DNA from: Rapana venosa
Lineage: Eukaryota > Mollusca > Gastropoda > Neogastropoda > Muricidae
Length of the DNA stretch: 64,000 nt
NCBI GenBank assembly: GCA_028751875.1
Contig: CM054144.1
Coordinates: forward strand, 19,474,164-19,538,163
Direction of reading: 5' to 3'
Shown: positions 1 through 10,449 of the stretch, piece by piece
How positions within the stretch are numbered: position 1 is the first letter of the stretch
Layout of the letters: every line of letters starts with the position of its first letter
The notes under the pieces: generated by a model
What the model saw: the letters and a program-made list of their open reading frames with translations, nothing else
The model's database searches: none
Told to the model about the DNA's origin: nothing
Program-made: the position numbers and the translations under genes

Positions 1-604
1 AAGCGATTATTTTTTTTTCTTTTGAATAACTGCAAGGAGGTGGATTGGTTAGTGCTTCAGAAGAGACTACGTTCCAAATCGTTACGCTTTTGAGTGTGGG
101 TTATCTGGTTATTTTTCCTTGACCTCTGATCATTTCAATAACAATATGTTCTGTTTAACTCATCGAAAAGGAAGGCAACAATTGCATTAACGATATTGCA
201 GTGTTCATAATGAACTTATAACCGCCTTACAGAGGACAGTTCTTGATTCTGGTGTGGTTTGGGGCTCTTTAAGAAGAGGGCGACCCTGTTTGCCTCTGCT
301 TGATTCTCCCCAGCGACATTTTGTTACAATGGCTGTTTTCTCCGACCCTTGCCCATACTTCCCCCTTCCCCTGCTCTGACTCTACCCTACTCCCGCCAAC
401 ATCATCACCTTCTCGGTGCTTTATTTAAGTAGAAAACTTAGGGATCCTCTTGGGGTATATATTAGCACAAAGTGTGCTGCAACAGCACTTCAAGATTGAG
501 ACAGTAAGAATTCAGAGAACTTTTAACTTCAGTGCTATGTTATTGTTATGCAAGGAAAGGAAAACAATTCGCAAGAGAGGAATCTTACGTAATGAACGTA
601 TGTG
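1..604. other. Left edge, no gene seen
   Basis: Unique-looking AT-rich DNA before the first duplicated unit. It has short poly-T and CT-rich stretches but no open frame with recognisable motifs, no tRNA-like boxes and no tandem repeat. Confidence 0.5.
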
Positions 605-1277
605 TGAGGATTTTTTTAACATTTTGTTTGTGTTCGTTTTTTGTGTAATTTTCTTCTCTTTTTGTGGGGGTTGCGGTTGGTGGGTTGGAAGGCCTTGTTT
701 GGTAACAGAAATCAATAGGGGGGGGGGGGGGGTGTCATAGAGGTTTGCTATGTGACCTATTTATTTCTACAAGATAGTTTACCTAGAAAAAAGATCAGAA
801 GAGGAAACTTTAGAAAATATATACTTTTATGCTGAAAACAAATCTAGGGTAAGCTTGTTTTGGTGCATTTTGTATAGGCCCTTGGAAGGTGTGTAACAAA
901 TACGTAAGGCAGTTGTGGGAAGGTATCACGAGACACCCCGGTATGACATTTGGTTGTTAATGTGGGTACACAAGGGAGGGCGTTCGATCTCAATTGTTTT
1001 GTTGACGTGTTTGTTTTCTTTGTTTGTTTGGGGGATAGGTGTGGGTGTAGGGGAAGAGGCTGGGGTTGTAGTGTTAAGGAGTTAACTCATGGCGGAAGCG
1101 ATGGGGGGGAGTCTGCTATATGATTGCAGGAAAGGTGAACCTGGACCAGGGGACGTGGGAAGAAAGTGGTGGAGGTGAGTGCTCGCCTCCCATCAACTGG
1201 AGGTTCGCTTGTGTGTTAAACATCATAGTCAGTTTTAGTACCTGTTTGGTTGGTTTGTTTATAGCAGGTTGTCAACA

Positions 1278-1278
<1 letters not shown>

Positions 1279-1310
<32 letters not shown>

Positions 1311-1412
1311 CGTGCGTGCATATGTGTGAGTGTGCGTGCGTGTGTGTGGGCTGTGTGTGTGTGCGCGTGTGGTGCGCGCGCGCGCGTGTGTGTGTGTGTG
1401 TCTGTGTGTGTG
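1279..1412. repeat. (GT)n/(GC) microsatellite
   Basis: GT dinucleotide run with CGCG interruptions, including a purine-pyrimidine stretch of alternating CG near 1376-1386. The homologous run in copy 2 is 8074-8222, with a different interruption pattern. Confidence 0.95.
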
Positions 1413-2522
1413 CAAGACACAGTGCATTAACTAGTACGACAGAAACGTTTTAGATGATAAATCCTTAAAGGGAAACTGTAACTATTTCTTTTGTGGTGGA
1501 AATGGGAGCTTAATTTTTAGGTGTGGCTTTCTTTAACCTAAATTTCAATGTTTGTAACCACAATAATGAAGTTTTCACAGACATTTTCCCAGGAAGGTCT
1601 TAATCTTCTCTGGTTATTCCTATCTCGTTTTACATGGTTGACATTGACATCCTGTATCATTTGTTAGATGGTGACTGATATTTCACTTGATACTGTGTGC
1701 AGATCGCTTGCATGATGGATGGTGAAGCAGTATAAGGCGATATCCCATCAGATTGAAAAACAAGCTGGACAAAAGATATATTCAACAAGTCATCACTAAA
1801 GTCAACGAAAAAAAGCAGAAGAGGCAGAGGGGGGTGTGTATTTGTGGGTGAAGAAAGTATCTCTTTGGGTAAATTTTATTTTTGAACGTAGGGAAGAACG
1901 AGTTACTGTAGTAATCTTTTGTATTGCTCTGCTTTCTGTATATAAGAATGAAGCTGGTGAAGCATCTTTTGGATGGTTTTAGTTTCAACAAATGGGAGTC
2001 GAGTGGATGGAGAAATGAAGCAACAAAGTTATCAAAGCACTGTTCCATTATACCTTCAGTTCTGACCCTGTCTATTGCTGAATGAAAAACCCAAGAATAT
2101 ATAATCCACCTTTCTTGTTTACTCCCTCTACCCTATACTGTTGAAACAAAGCCACCCAGATGCCGATTTGAGGGGTGAGGGAGTGGCAGAAGGGTGATGC
2201 AGCACTTTTTGTGTAATACATTTGTCTTACCTGAAATACCTATATATAGTATGTTACAGCCACCACTCTTTCCTTCCATGCTGGAAATAAAGACGTTCTT
2301 GGTACATCTCCTTGAGAAATAGTATAGCCCCTCTCTAGTCCCATGCACATTTCCAAGACACGTTTCTATGTCCATTTTCGTAGAGGGGGTTCATGCATGT
2401 GTGTCCATATGGCGTGTTTTTCCTTTGCAAGGTGTGGGTGTGTGAGTAATTTCTTTAACTCATACCTTTCTTCCGTGATTCTCTTTAACTAAAACAGAAC
2501 CATTCAAAATTCTTGTAGGGAA

Positions 2523-2590
2523 GCGGAGGAAATAGCTTAGTGGTTAGAGTGTCGAGCATGTGGTCTGATGGCCCCAGAGATACTTTTTTT
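2523..2590 (+). mobile_element. tRNA-like SINE head
   Basis: The segment TAGCTTAGTGGTTAGAG matches the RNA polymerase III A box of tRNA-derived SINEs. The sister copy at 9353-9416 also keeps a B-box-like GGTTTGAGCC, which is missing here. Immediately downstream is a LINE reverse-transcriptase remnant rather than a normal SINE body. Likely a decayed SINE or SINE-LINE composite; it is not a functional tRNA gene. Confidence 0.55.
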
Positions 2591-2595
2591 TAATG

Positions 2596-2955
2596 CAAAC
2601 AGAAAATCAGAGACGGAAGCATTCTTAATGAACTTTCAGTGCAGAGACAAATGCTGGCAGAAATCGTTAAGTGTAGACTGAGATTTACTGGTCTTGAAAA
2701 CAAACGCAGAGACAAACCTGATGACGACAGTTCTTCAAGGTGAGATTGATGGCAGAAGAAAAAGAGGCAGACCACCAGTGTCCTATGCCACTAACGTCAC
2801 TGAGATCAGTGGTCCTGAAGGGCTAACAGAGATTGTAGAACTGGGCAGAGACAAAGAGAGATGTGAACACCGATGGGGCATTATGTGGAGGTCCTGCCGA
2901 CGACAGTGGCGATGGAGACGGTTGAATTCCATGAGGAGAATGCGCCATCATTGAT
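2596..2955 (+). pseudogene. LINE reverse-transcriptase C-terminal remnant
   Basis: One frame from 2694 reads through TVLQG, then a GRRKRGRPP motif. This resembles the TVLQG..GGRRRGRQ region near the end of the RTE-type reverse transcriptase found intact at 58471-59112 in this window. A different frame just upstream (about 2650-2720) gives EIVKCRLRFTGLENKRRD, similar to the KKLTWFGHVTRHN stretch that precedes that motif in LINEs. The homology therefore crosses a frame break and the sequence is dead. The same remnant is present at 9430-9790. LINE clade is uncertain (RTE, L2 and related clades share this tail). Confidence 0.6.
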
Positions 2956-3069
2956 GCAGTACCATCTTTGAACTTTTTTAGAGGCCACACACAAAATCGA
3001 AAAACAAACCCCGGGTAGATAGAAGCTCTTATAAAAGGGAAATAGAAAAGCCGGTGTAGACACACAAAA

Positions 3070-3590
3070 AGGGATCAATAACAGTGCCAGCATAGATTAG
3101 CGTGCAGATGGAAAGAGAAGTGCAACGAGAAAGAAAAGTGCCAGAATAGATAAGACAAAGGAAAAAAGTAAAATGCGTGCATTGACGGATGTAAAAGAGG
3201 AAATAAAAGTGTCAACATGGACGGACAAAGGCAATGGTAAAATGCTTGCTTGGACTTGTACAAGAGGAAATCAAAGTGATGGAAATCACAGATAGATGCA
3301 CAAGGGCCCGGGGGAAAAAGAGTGACAGCAGAGATATACAAAAAGAAGAAAACACTCTGCACGCTTAGATGTGTAACGGGACAGCAAAGTGCCAGCATAG
3401 ATAGCCGTATAATGAGAAATAGAAGTATCGGCATGGATAAATGTACAATGGGAAATAGAGGTGCCAGCATGGATAGATGTACAATGGAAAATAGAGGTGC
3501 CAGCATGGATACATGTACGATGGGAAATAGAGGTGCCAGTATGGATAAATGTACAATGGCAAAGAAAGAAGAGACGTGCTTGTTAAAGAA
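3070..3590 (+). repeat. ~36-bp tandem repeats bordering array 1
   Basis: Clean 36-bp periodicity at about 3425-3575. Each unit contains GGTGCCAGCATGGATA and a TGTACAATGG segment; the open frame repeats a 12-residue pattern beginning MDRCTM. Upstream (3070-3420) the units are decayed but still show AGTGCCAGCATAGAT. The shared AGAGGTGCC core links these units to the adjacent 25-bp minisatellite (inference). The coding periodicity follows from 36 being a multiple of 3 and is not evidence of a protein. Confidence 0.85.
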
Positions 3591-3599
3591 AAGAATAAG

Positions 3600-6500
3600 A
3601 GACGTGCCTTGATAGAGAAAAGAGAAAGAGACGTGCCTTAATGAAGAATAGAGAGGTGTGCCTTAATAAAGAGAAGGAGACATGCCTTAATACAGAATTC
3701 AGAGACATGCCTTAATAAAGAAGAGAGAGACGTGCCTTAATAAAGAAGAGAGAGACATGCCTTAATAAAGAATAGAGAGACATGCCTTAATAAAGAAGAG
3801 AGAGACGTGCCTTAATAAAGAATAGAGAGACATGCCTTAATAAAGAATAGACATGCCTTAATAAAGAAGAGAGAGACATGCCTTAATAAAGAAGAGAGAG
3901 ACGTGCCTTAATAAAGAAGAGAGAGACGTGCCTTAATAAAGAATAGAGAGACGTGCCTAAATAAAGAATAGAGAGACGTGCCTTAATAAAGAATAGAGAG
4001 ACGTGCCTTAATAAAGAAGAGAGAGATGTGCCTTAATAAAGAATAGAGAGACGTGCCTTAATAAAGAATAGAGAGACGTGCCTTAATAAAGAAGAGAGAG
4101 ACATGCCTTAATAAAGAATAGAGAGATGTGCCTTAATAAAGAATAGAGAGATGTGCCTTAATAAAGAAGAGAGAAACGCGCCTTAATAAAAAAAGAGAGA
4201 TGTGCCTTAATAAAGAATGAAGAGACATGCCTTAATAAAGAATAGAGAGACGTGCGTTAATAAAGAAGAGAGAGACATGCCTTAATAAAGAATAGAGAGA
4301 TGTGCCTTAATAAAGAATGAAGAGACATGCCTTAATAAAGAAGAGAGAGACGTACCTTAATAAAGAAGAGAGAGACATGCCTTAATAAAGAAGAGAGAGA
4401 CGTGCCTTAATAAAGAAGAGAGAGATGTGCCTTAATAAAGAAGACATGCCTTGATAAAGAATAGAGAGACGTGCCTTAATAAAGAATAGAGAGACATTCC
4501 TTAATAAAGAATAGAGAGATGTGCCTTAATAAAGAATGAAGAGACGTGCCTTAATAAGTATAGAGACGTGCCTTAATAAAGTATAGAGAGATGTACCTTA
4601 ATAAAGAAGAGAGAAACGTGCCTTAATAAAAAAAAAGAGAGATGTGCCTTAATAAAGAATGAAGAGACATGCCTTAATAAAGAATAGAGAGACGTGTCTT
4701 AATAAAGAAGAGAGAGACGTGTCTAAATAAAGAAGAGAGAGACGTGTCTTAATAAAGAAGAGAGAGACGTGCCTTAATAAAGAATAGAGAGACGTGCCTT
4801 AATAAAGAATAGAGAGACATGCCTTGATAAAGAATAGAAAGACATTCCTTAATAAAGAATAGAGAGACATGCCTTAATAAAGAAGAGAGAGACATGCCTT
4901 AATAAAGAATAGAGAGACATGCCTTAATAAAGAATGAGGAGACATGCCTTAATAAAGAATAGAGAGACGTGCGTTAATAAAGAAGAGAGAGACATGCCTT
5001 AATAAAGAATAGAGAGATGTGCCTTAATAAAGAAGAGAGAGACGTGCCTTAATAAAGAATAGAGAGATGTGCCTTAATAAAGAATAGAGAGACATGCCTT
5101 GATAAAGAATAGAAAGACATTCCTTAATAAAGAATAGAGAGACATGCCTTAATAAAGAAGAGAGAGACATGCCTTAATAAAGAATAGGGAGACATGCCTT
5201 AATAAAGAATGAGGAGACATGCCTTAATAAAGAATAGAGACATGCCTTAATAAAGAAGAGAGAGACATGCCTTAATAAAGAATAGAGAGACGTGCCTTAA
5301 TAAAGAAGAGAGAGATGTGCCTTCATAAAGAATAGAGAGACGTGTCTTAATAAAGAAGAGAGAGACGTGCCTTAATAAAGAATAAAGAAAGAGATGTGCC
5401 TTAATAAAGAAGAGAGAGACGTGCCTTAATAAAAGAATAGAGAGGTGTGCCTTAATAAAGAAGAGAGAGACGTGCCTTAATAAAAGAATAGAGAGGCGTG
5501 TCTTAATAAAGAATAGAGAGGCATCCCTTACTAAAGAAAAGAGAGACGTACCTTAATAAATAGGCGTGCCTTAATAAAGAATAGAGAGACGTGCCTTAAT
5601 AAAGAATAGAGAGACGTGCCTTAATAAAGAATAGAGAGACGTGCCTTAATAAAGAAGAGAGAGACGTGCCTTAATAAAGAAGAGAGAGACAAGCTTTAAT
5701 AAATAGAGAGATGTGCCTTAATAAAGAATAGAGAGACATCCCTTAATAAAGAAGAGAGAGACGTACCTTAATAAAGAGGCGTGCCTTAATAAAGAATAGA
5801 GAGATGTGCCTTAATAAAGAATAAAGAGACAAGCCTAAATAAAGAATAGAGAGACGTGCCTTAATAAAGAGACAAGCCTTAATAAAGAATAGAGAGACGT
5901 GCCTTAATAAAGAGACATGCCTTAATAAAGAATAGAGAGACATGCCTTAATAAAGAATAGAGAGACGTGCCTTAATAAAGAGAAGGAGACATGCCTTAAT
6001 AAAGAATAGAGAGACATGCCTTAATAAAGAATAAAGAGACGTGCCTTAATAAAGAATAAAGAGACGTGCCTTAATAAAGAATAGAGAGACGTGCCTTAAT
6101 AAAGAGACAAACCTTAATAAAGAATAGAGAGACATGCCTTAATAAAGAGACAAGCCTCAATAAAGAATTGAGAGACGTGCCTTAATAAAGAGACATGCCT
6201 TAATAAAGAATAGAGAAAAACATGTACCTTAATAAAGAATAGAGAAAAACATGTGCCTTAATAAAGAATAGAGAAAAACATGTGCCTTAATAAAGAATAG
6301 AGAAAAACATGTGCCTTAATAAAGAAAAAACATACCTTAGTAAAGGAAAGAGAAAGAGATGTGCCTTAATAAAGAATGAAGAGACGTGTCTTAATACTGA
6401 ATAAAGGGATATGTCTCAATGAAGAATGAAGAGATGTGTCTTAATGAAGAATGAAGAGACTTGTCTTAATAACGAATAAAGAGACGTGTCTTAATGAAAA

Positions 6501-7413
6501 ATAAAGGGATGTGCCTTAATAAAGAATAAAGGGATGTACCTTAATAAAGAAAAGAAAGAGACATGGCTTAACAAAGATAAGAGACATGCCTTAATAAAGA
6601 ATAAAGAGACATGCCTTAACAAAGAATGGCGAAAGAGACGTGCCTTATTAAAGAATGAAGAGACGTGCCTTTATAAAGAATGGAGAAAGAGATGTGCCTT
6701 TATAAAGAATGGAGAAAGAGATGTGCCTTGATAAAGAATGGAGAAAAAGATACGCCCTAATAAAGAATGGAGAGAAGTGCATTAATAAAGAATAAAGAGA
6801 CGTGCCTTAATAAAGAATAAAGAGACGTGTCTTAATAAAGAATATAGAGACATGTCTTAATAAAGAATACAGAGACATGTCTTAATAAAGAAACACGTGT
6901 TCCGTAATAAAAAATAAAGAAATGTGCCTTAATAAAGAGACAGAGAGGTGCCTTAATAAAGAGAGAGAGAGAGGTGCCTTAGTAAAGAGAAGAGGGGTGC
7001 CTTAATAAAGAATCAGAGAGGTGCCTTAATAAAGAGAGAGAGGTGCCTTAATAAAGAGAAAGAGGGGTCCCTTAATACAGAGAAAGAGGAATGCCTTAAT
7101 ACAGAGAAAGCGGGGTGCCTTGATACAGAGAAAGAGGGGTGCCTTGATACAGAGAAAGAGGGGTGCCTTGATACAGAGAAAGAGGGGTGCCTTGATACAG
7201 AGAAAGAGGGGTGCCTTGATACAGAGACAGAGAAGGGTGCCTTGATACAGAGAAAGAGGGGTGCCTTGATACAGAGACAGAGAAGGGTGCCTTGATACAG
7301 AGAAAGAGGGGTGCCTTGATACAGAGAAAGAGGGGTGCCTTGATACAGAGAAAGAGGGGTGCCTTGATACAGAGACAGGGGTGGGTGGCTTTAAAAAAGA
7401 GAGAGGGTGCCTG
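3600..7413 (+). repeat. AATAAA minisatellite, array 1
   Basis: Roughly 150 head-to-tail units of 24-25 bp. The consensus has a GTGCC core, then TTAATAAAGAA, then a GA-rich part ending in GAGACGT. Variants alternate GAATAG/GAAGAG and GACGT/GACAT/GATGT. Shorter 24-bp forms (GGGGTGCCTTGATACAG) dominate from about 7070 to 7380. Units are very regular and the + strand is strongly purine-rich. No spacers occur between units, so this is not a CRISPR array. Confidence 0.97.
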
Positions 7414-8073
7414 AGGTTTTTTTTAACTTTTTTTTTGTGTTCGTTATTTATTTGCGTTTTCTTCTTTTTGTGGGGTTGCAGTTGGAGGGGTTGGAGGCCT
7501 TGTTGGGTAACAAAATTAAATAGGGGGGGGGGGGGGGGGTCATAGAGGTTGGCTATGTGACCTATTTATTTGTACAAGATAGTTTACCTAGAAAAAAGAT
7601 CAGAAGAGGAAACTTTAGAAAACATATACTTTTATGCTGAAAAAATCTAGCGTAAGCTTTTGTTCCATTTTGTATTGGCCCTTGGAAGGTGTGTAACAAA
7701 TACGTAAGGGAGTTGTGGGAGGGTATCACGTGACACCCCGGTATGACATTTGGTTGTTACGTGGGTACACAAGGGAGGGCGTTCGATCTCATTTGTTTTG
7801 TTGACGTTTTTGTTTTCTTTGTTTGTTTGGGGGATAGGTGTGGGTGTAGGGGAAGAGGCTGGGGTTGTAGTGTTAAGGAGTTAACTCATGGCGGAAGCGA
7901 TGGGGGGGAGTCTGCTATGTGATTGCAGGAAAGGTGAACCTGGACCAGGGACGTGGGAAGAAGTGGTGGAGGTGAGTGCTCGCCTCCCATCAACTGAAGT
8001 TCGCTTGTGTGTTAAACATCATAGTCAGTTTTAGTACCTGTTTGGTTGGTTTGTTTATAGCAGGTTGTCAACA

Positions 8074-8222
8074 GTGTGTGTGTGTGTGTGTGTGTGTGCG
8101 GGGGGCGTGTGGGGGGCCGTGCGTGCATATGTGTGAGTGTGCGTGCGTGTGTGTGGGGTGTGTGTGTGTGCGTGTGTGTGTGTGTGTGTGGTGTGTGTGT
8201 GTGGTGTTTTGTTGTGTGTGTG
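8074..8222. repeat. (GT)n microsatellite
   Basis: GT run in the second duplication copy. It contains GGGG interruptions near 8100-8118 that are absent from the homologous run at 1279-1412, so the microsatellite has diverged faster than its flanks. Confidence 0.95.
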
Positions 8223-9352
8223 CAAGACACAGTGCATTAACTAGTACGACAGAAACGTTTTAGATGATAAACCCTTAAAGGGAAACTGTAACTATTTCTT
8301 TTTTGGTGGAAATGGGAGCCTAATTTTTAGGTATGGCTTTCTTTAACCTAAATTTCAATGTTTGTAGCCACAATAATGAGGTTTTCACAGACATTTTCCC
8401 AGGAAGGTCTTAATCTTCTCTGGTTATTCCTATACCGTGTTACATGGTTGACATTGACATATTGCATCAATTGTTAGATGGTGACTGATATTTCACTTGA
8501 TACTGTGTGCAGATCGCTTGCATGATGGATGATGAAGCAGTTTAAGGCGATATCCCATCAGATTGAAAAACAAGCTGGACAAAAGATATATTCAACAAGT
8601 CATCACTAAAGTCAACGGAAAAAAAGCAGGAGGCAGAGGGGGCAGGAGGCAGAGGGGTGTGTTTATTTATGTGTGACGAAAGTATCTCTTTGGCTAAATT
8701 TAGTTTTGAACATAGGGAAGAACGAGTTACTGTAGTAATCTTTTGTATTGCTCTTGTGTTTATATGTAAGAATGAAGCTGATGAAGCATCGTTTCGATGG
8801 TTTTTGCTTCAACAGATGGGAGTGGATGGAGTAAATGAAGCAACAAAGTTATCAAAGCACTGTTCCATCAAACCTTCAGTTCTGACCCTGTCTATTGCTG
8901 AATGAGAAACCCAAGAGGATATAATACACCTTTCTTGTTTACTCCCTCTACCCTATACTGTTGAAACAAAGCCACCCAGATGCTGATTTTATTTGTTTGG
9001 GTGGGGAGGGTGCAGAAGGGTGATGCAGCACTTGTTTGTGTAATACAGTTGTCTTACCTGAAATACCTACGTATAGTATGTTACAGCCACCACTCCTTCC
9101 TTCCATGCTGGAAATAAAGACGTTCTTGGTACATCTCCTTGAGAAATAGTATAACCCCTCTCTAGCTCCATGCACAATTCCAAGAAACGTTTCTATGTCC
9201 ATTTTCGTAGAGGGGGTTCATGCATGTGTGTCCATATGGCGTGTTTTTCCTTTGCAAGGTGTGGGTGTGTGAGTGATTTCTTTAACTCATACTTTTCTTC
9301 CGTGATTCTCTTTAACTAAAACAGAGCCATTCAAAATTCTTGTAGGGAAGCG

Positions 9353-9416
9353 GAGGAAATAGCTTAGTGGTTAGAGTGTCAAGCACATGGTCTGATGGCC
9401 AGGTTTGAGCCACATA
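9353..9416 (+). mobile_element. tRNA-like SINE head
   Basis: TAGCTTAGTGGTTAGAG (A-box-like) and GGTTTGAGCC (B-box-like) lie about 40 bases apart, the spacing expected for a tRNA-derived promoter. Same element as 2523-2590 but better preserved. Confidence 0.6.
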
Positions 9417-9429
9417 AATACTTTGTTAT

Positions 9430-9790
9430 GCAAAATAGAAAATCAGAGACAGAAGTATTGTTAATGAACTTTCAGTGCAGAGACAAATGTTGGCAGAAAT
9501 CGTTAAGTGTAGACTGAGCTTTACTGGTCTTGAAAACAAACGCAGAGACAAACCTGATGACGACAGTTCTTCAAGGTGAGATTGATGGCAGAAGGAAAAG
9601 AGGCAGGCCACCAGTGTCCTATGCCACTAACGTCACTGAGATCAGTGGTCCTGAAGGGCTAACAGAGATTGTAGAACTGGGCAGAGACAAAGAGAGATGC
9701 GAACACCAATGGGGCATCATGTTGAGGCCCTGCCGACAACAGTGGCGATAGAGACAGTTGAATTCCATGAGGAGAATGCGCCATCATTGA
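9430..9790 (+). pseudogene. LINE reverse-transcriptase C-terminal remnant
   Basis: Second copy of the remnant at 2596-2955. The frame from 9530 again shows TVLQG and GRRKRGRPP, but here it stops at about 9751, earlier than in copy 1, showing that the frame is not under constraint. Confidence 0.6.
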
Positions 9791-9905
9791 TGCAGTACCA
9801 TCTTTGAACTTTTTTAGAGGCCACACACAAAATCGAAAAACAAACCCCGGGTAGATAGAAGCTCTTATAAAAGGGAAATAGAAAAGCCGGTGTAGACACA
9901 CGAAA

Positions 9906-10430
9906 AGGGATCAATAACAGTGCCAGCATAGATTAGCGTGCAGATGGAAAGAGAAGTGCAACGAGAAAGAAAAGTGCCAGAATAGATAAGACAAAGGAAA
10001 AAAGTAAAATGCGTGCATTGACGGATGTAAAAGAGGAAATAAAAGTGTCAACATGGACGGACAAAGGCAATGGTAAAATGCTTGCTTGGACTTGTACAAG
10101 AGGAAATCAAAGTGATGGAAATCACAGATAGATGCACAAGGGCCCGGGGGAAAAAGAGTGACAGCAGAGATATACAAAAAGAAGAAAACACTCTGCACGC
10201 TTAGATGTGTAACGGGACAGCAAAGTGCCAGCATAGAAGCCGTATAATAAAAAGAGTAAATAGACTAAAGGATCAGCGGCAATGGATAAATGTACAATGG
10301 GAAATAGAGGTGCCAGCATGGATAGATGTACAATGGAAAATAGAGGTGCCAGCATGGATACATGTACGATGGGAAATAGAGGTGCCAGTATGGATAGATG
10401 TACAATGGCAAAGAAAGAAGAGACGTGCTT
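9906..10430 (+). repeat. ~36-bp tandem repeats bordering array 2
   Basis: Duplicate of 3070-3590. The 36-bp periodicity is clear from about 10286 to 10415 (GGTGCCAGCATGGATA with TGTACAATGG). One unit is disrupted near 10235-10280 relative to copy 1. Confidence 0.85.
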
Positions 10431-10449
10431 TTTAAAGAAAAGAATAAGA

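Larger units (their letters stand above)
605..3600 (+). repeat. Segmental duplication unit, copy 1
   Basis: About 3 kb that recurs at 7417-10449 in direct orientation. Both copies hold, in order, a T-rich start, a G-run (718-732), a GT microsatellite, a tRNA-like SINE head, a LINE reverse-transcriptase remnant and a short run of ~36-bp repeats. Both then enter a 25-bp minisatellite. Between about 2970 and 3400 the copies differ by eye at only a few bases, so this part of the duplication is recent or recently homogenised. The offset is about 6805 bases at the left end and 6849 at the right, reflecting small internal indels. No host coding sequence is recognisable. Confidence 0.93.
7417..10449 (+). 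repeat. Segmental duplication unit, copy 2
   Basis: Direct repeat of 605-3600 with the same internal order: T-rich start, G-run (7504-7521), GT run, tRNA-like head, LINE remnant and ~36-bp units leading into a minisatellite. One clear local difference is at about 10230-10285, where a different short sequence replaces the equivalent of 3400-3440. No host gene seen. Confidence 0.93.

Noticed and set aside
2694..2954. Small arginine-rich host protein
   Set aside because: Its GRRKRGRPP region aligns with the LINE RT tail in this window, upstream homology is in another frame, and the sister copy stops earlier.
3600..7413. CRISPR array
   Set aside because: Units are contiguous with no unique spacers, there are no cas genes, and the context is eukaryotic.
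9353..9416. Functional tRNA gene
   Set aside because: A- and B-box-like segments exist but no cloverleaf with a paired acceptor stem is evident. The sequence is part of a dispersed or duplicated repeat. The same holds for the heads at 30.9, 49.7, 50.5, 51.9 and 57.3 kb.
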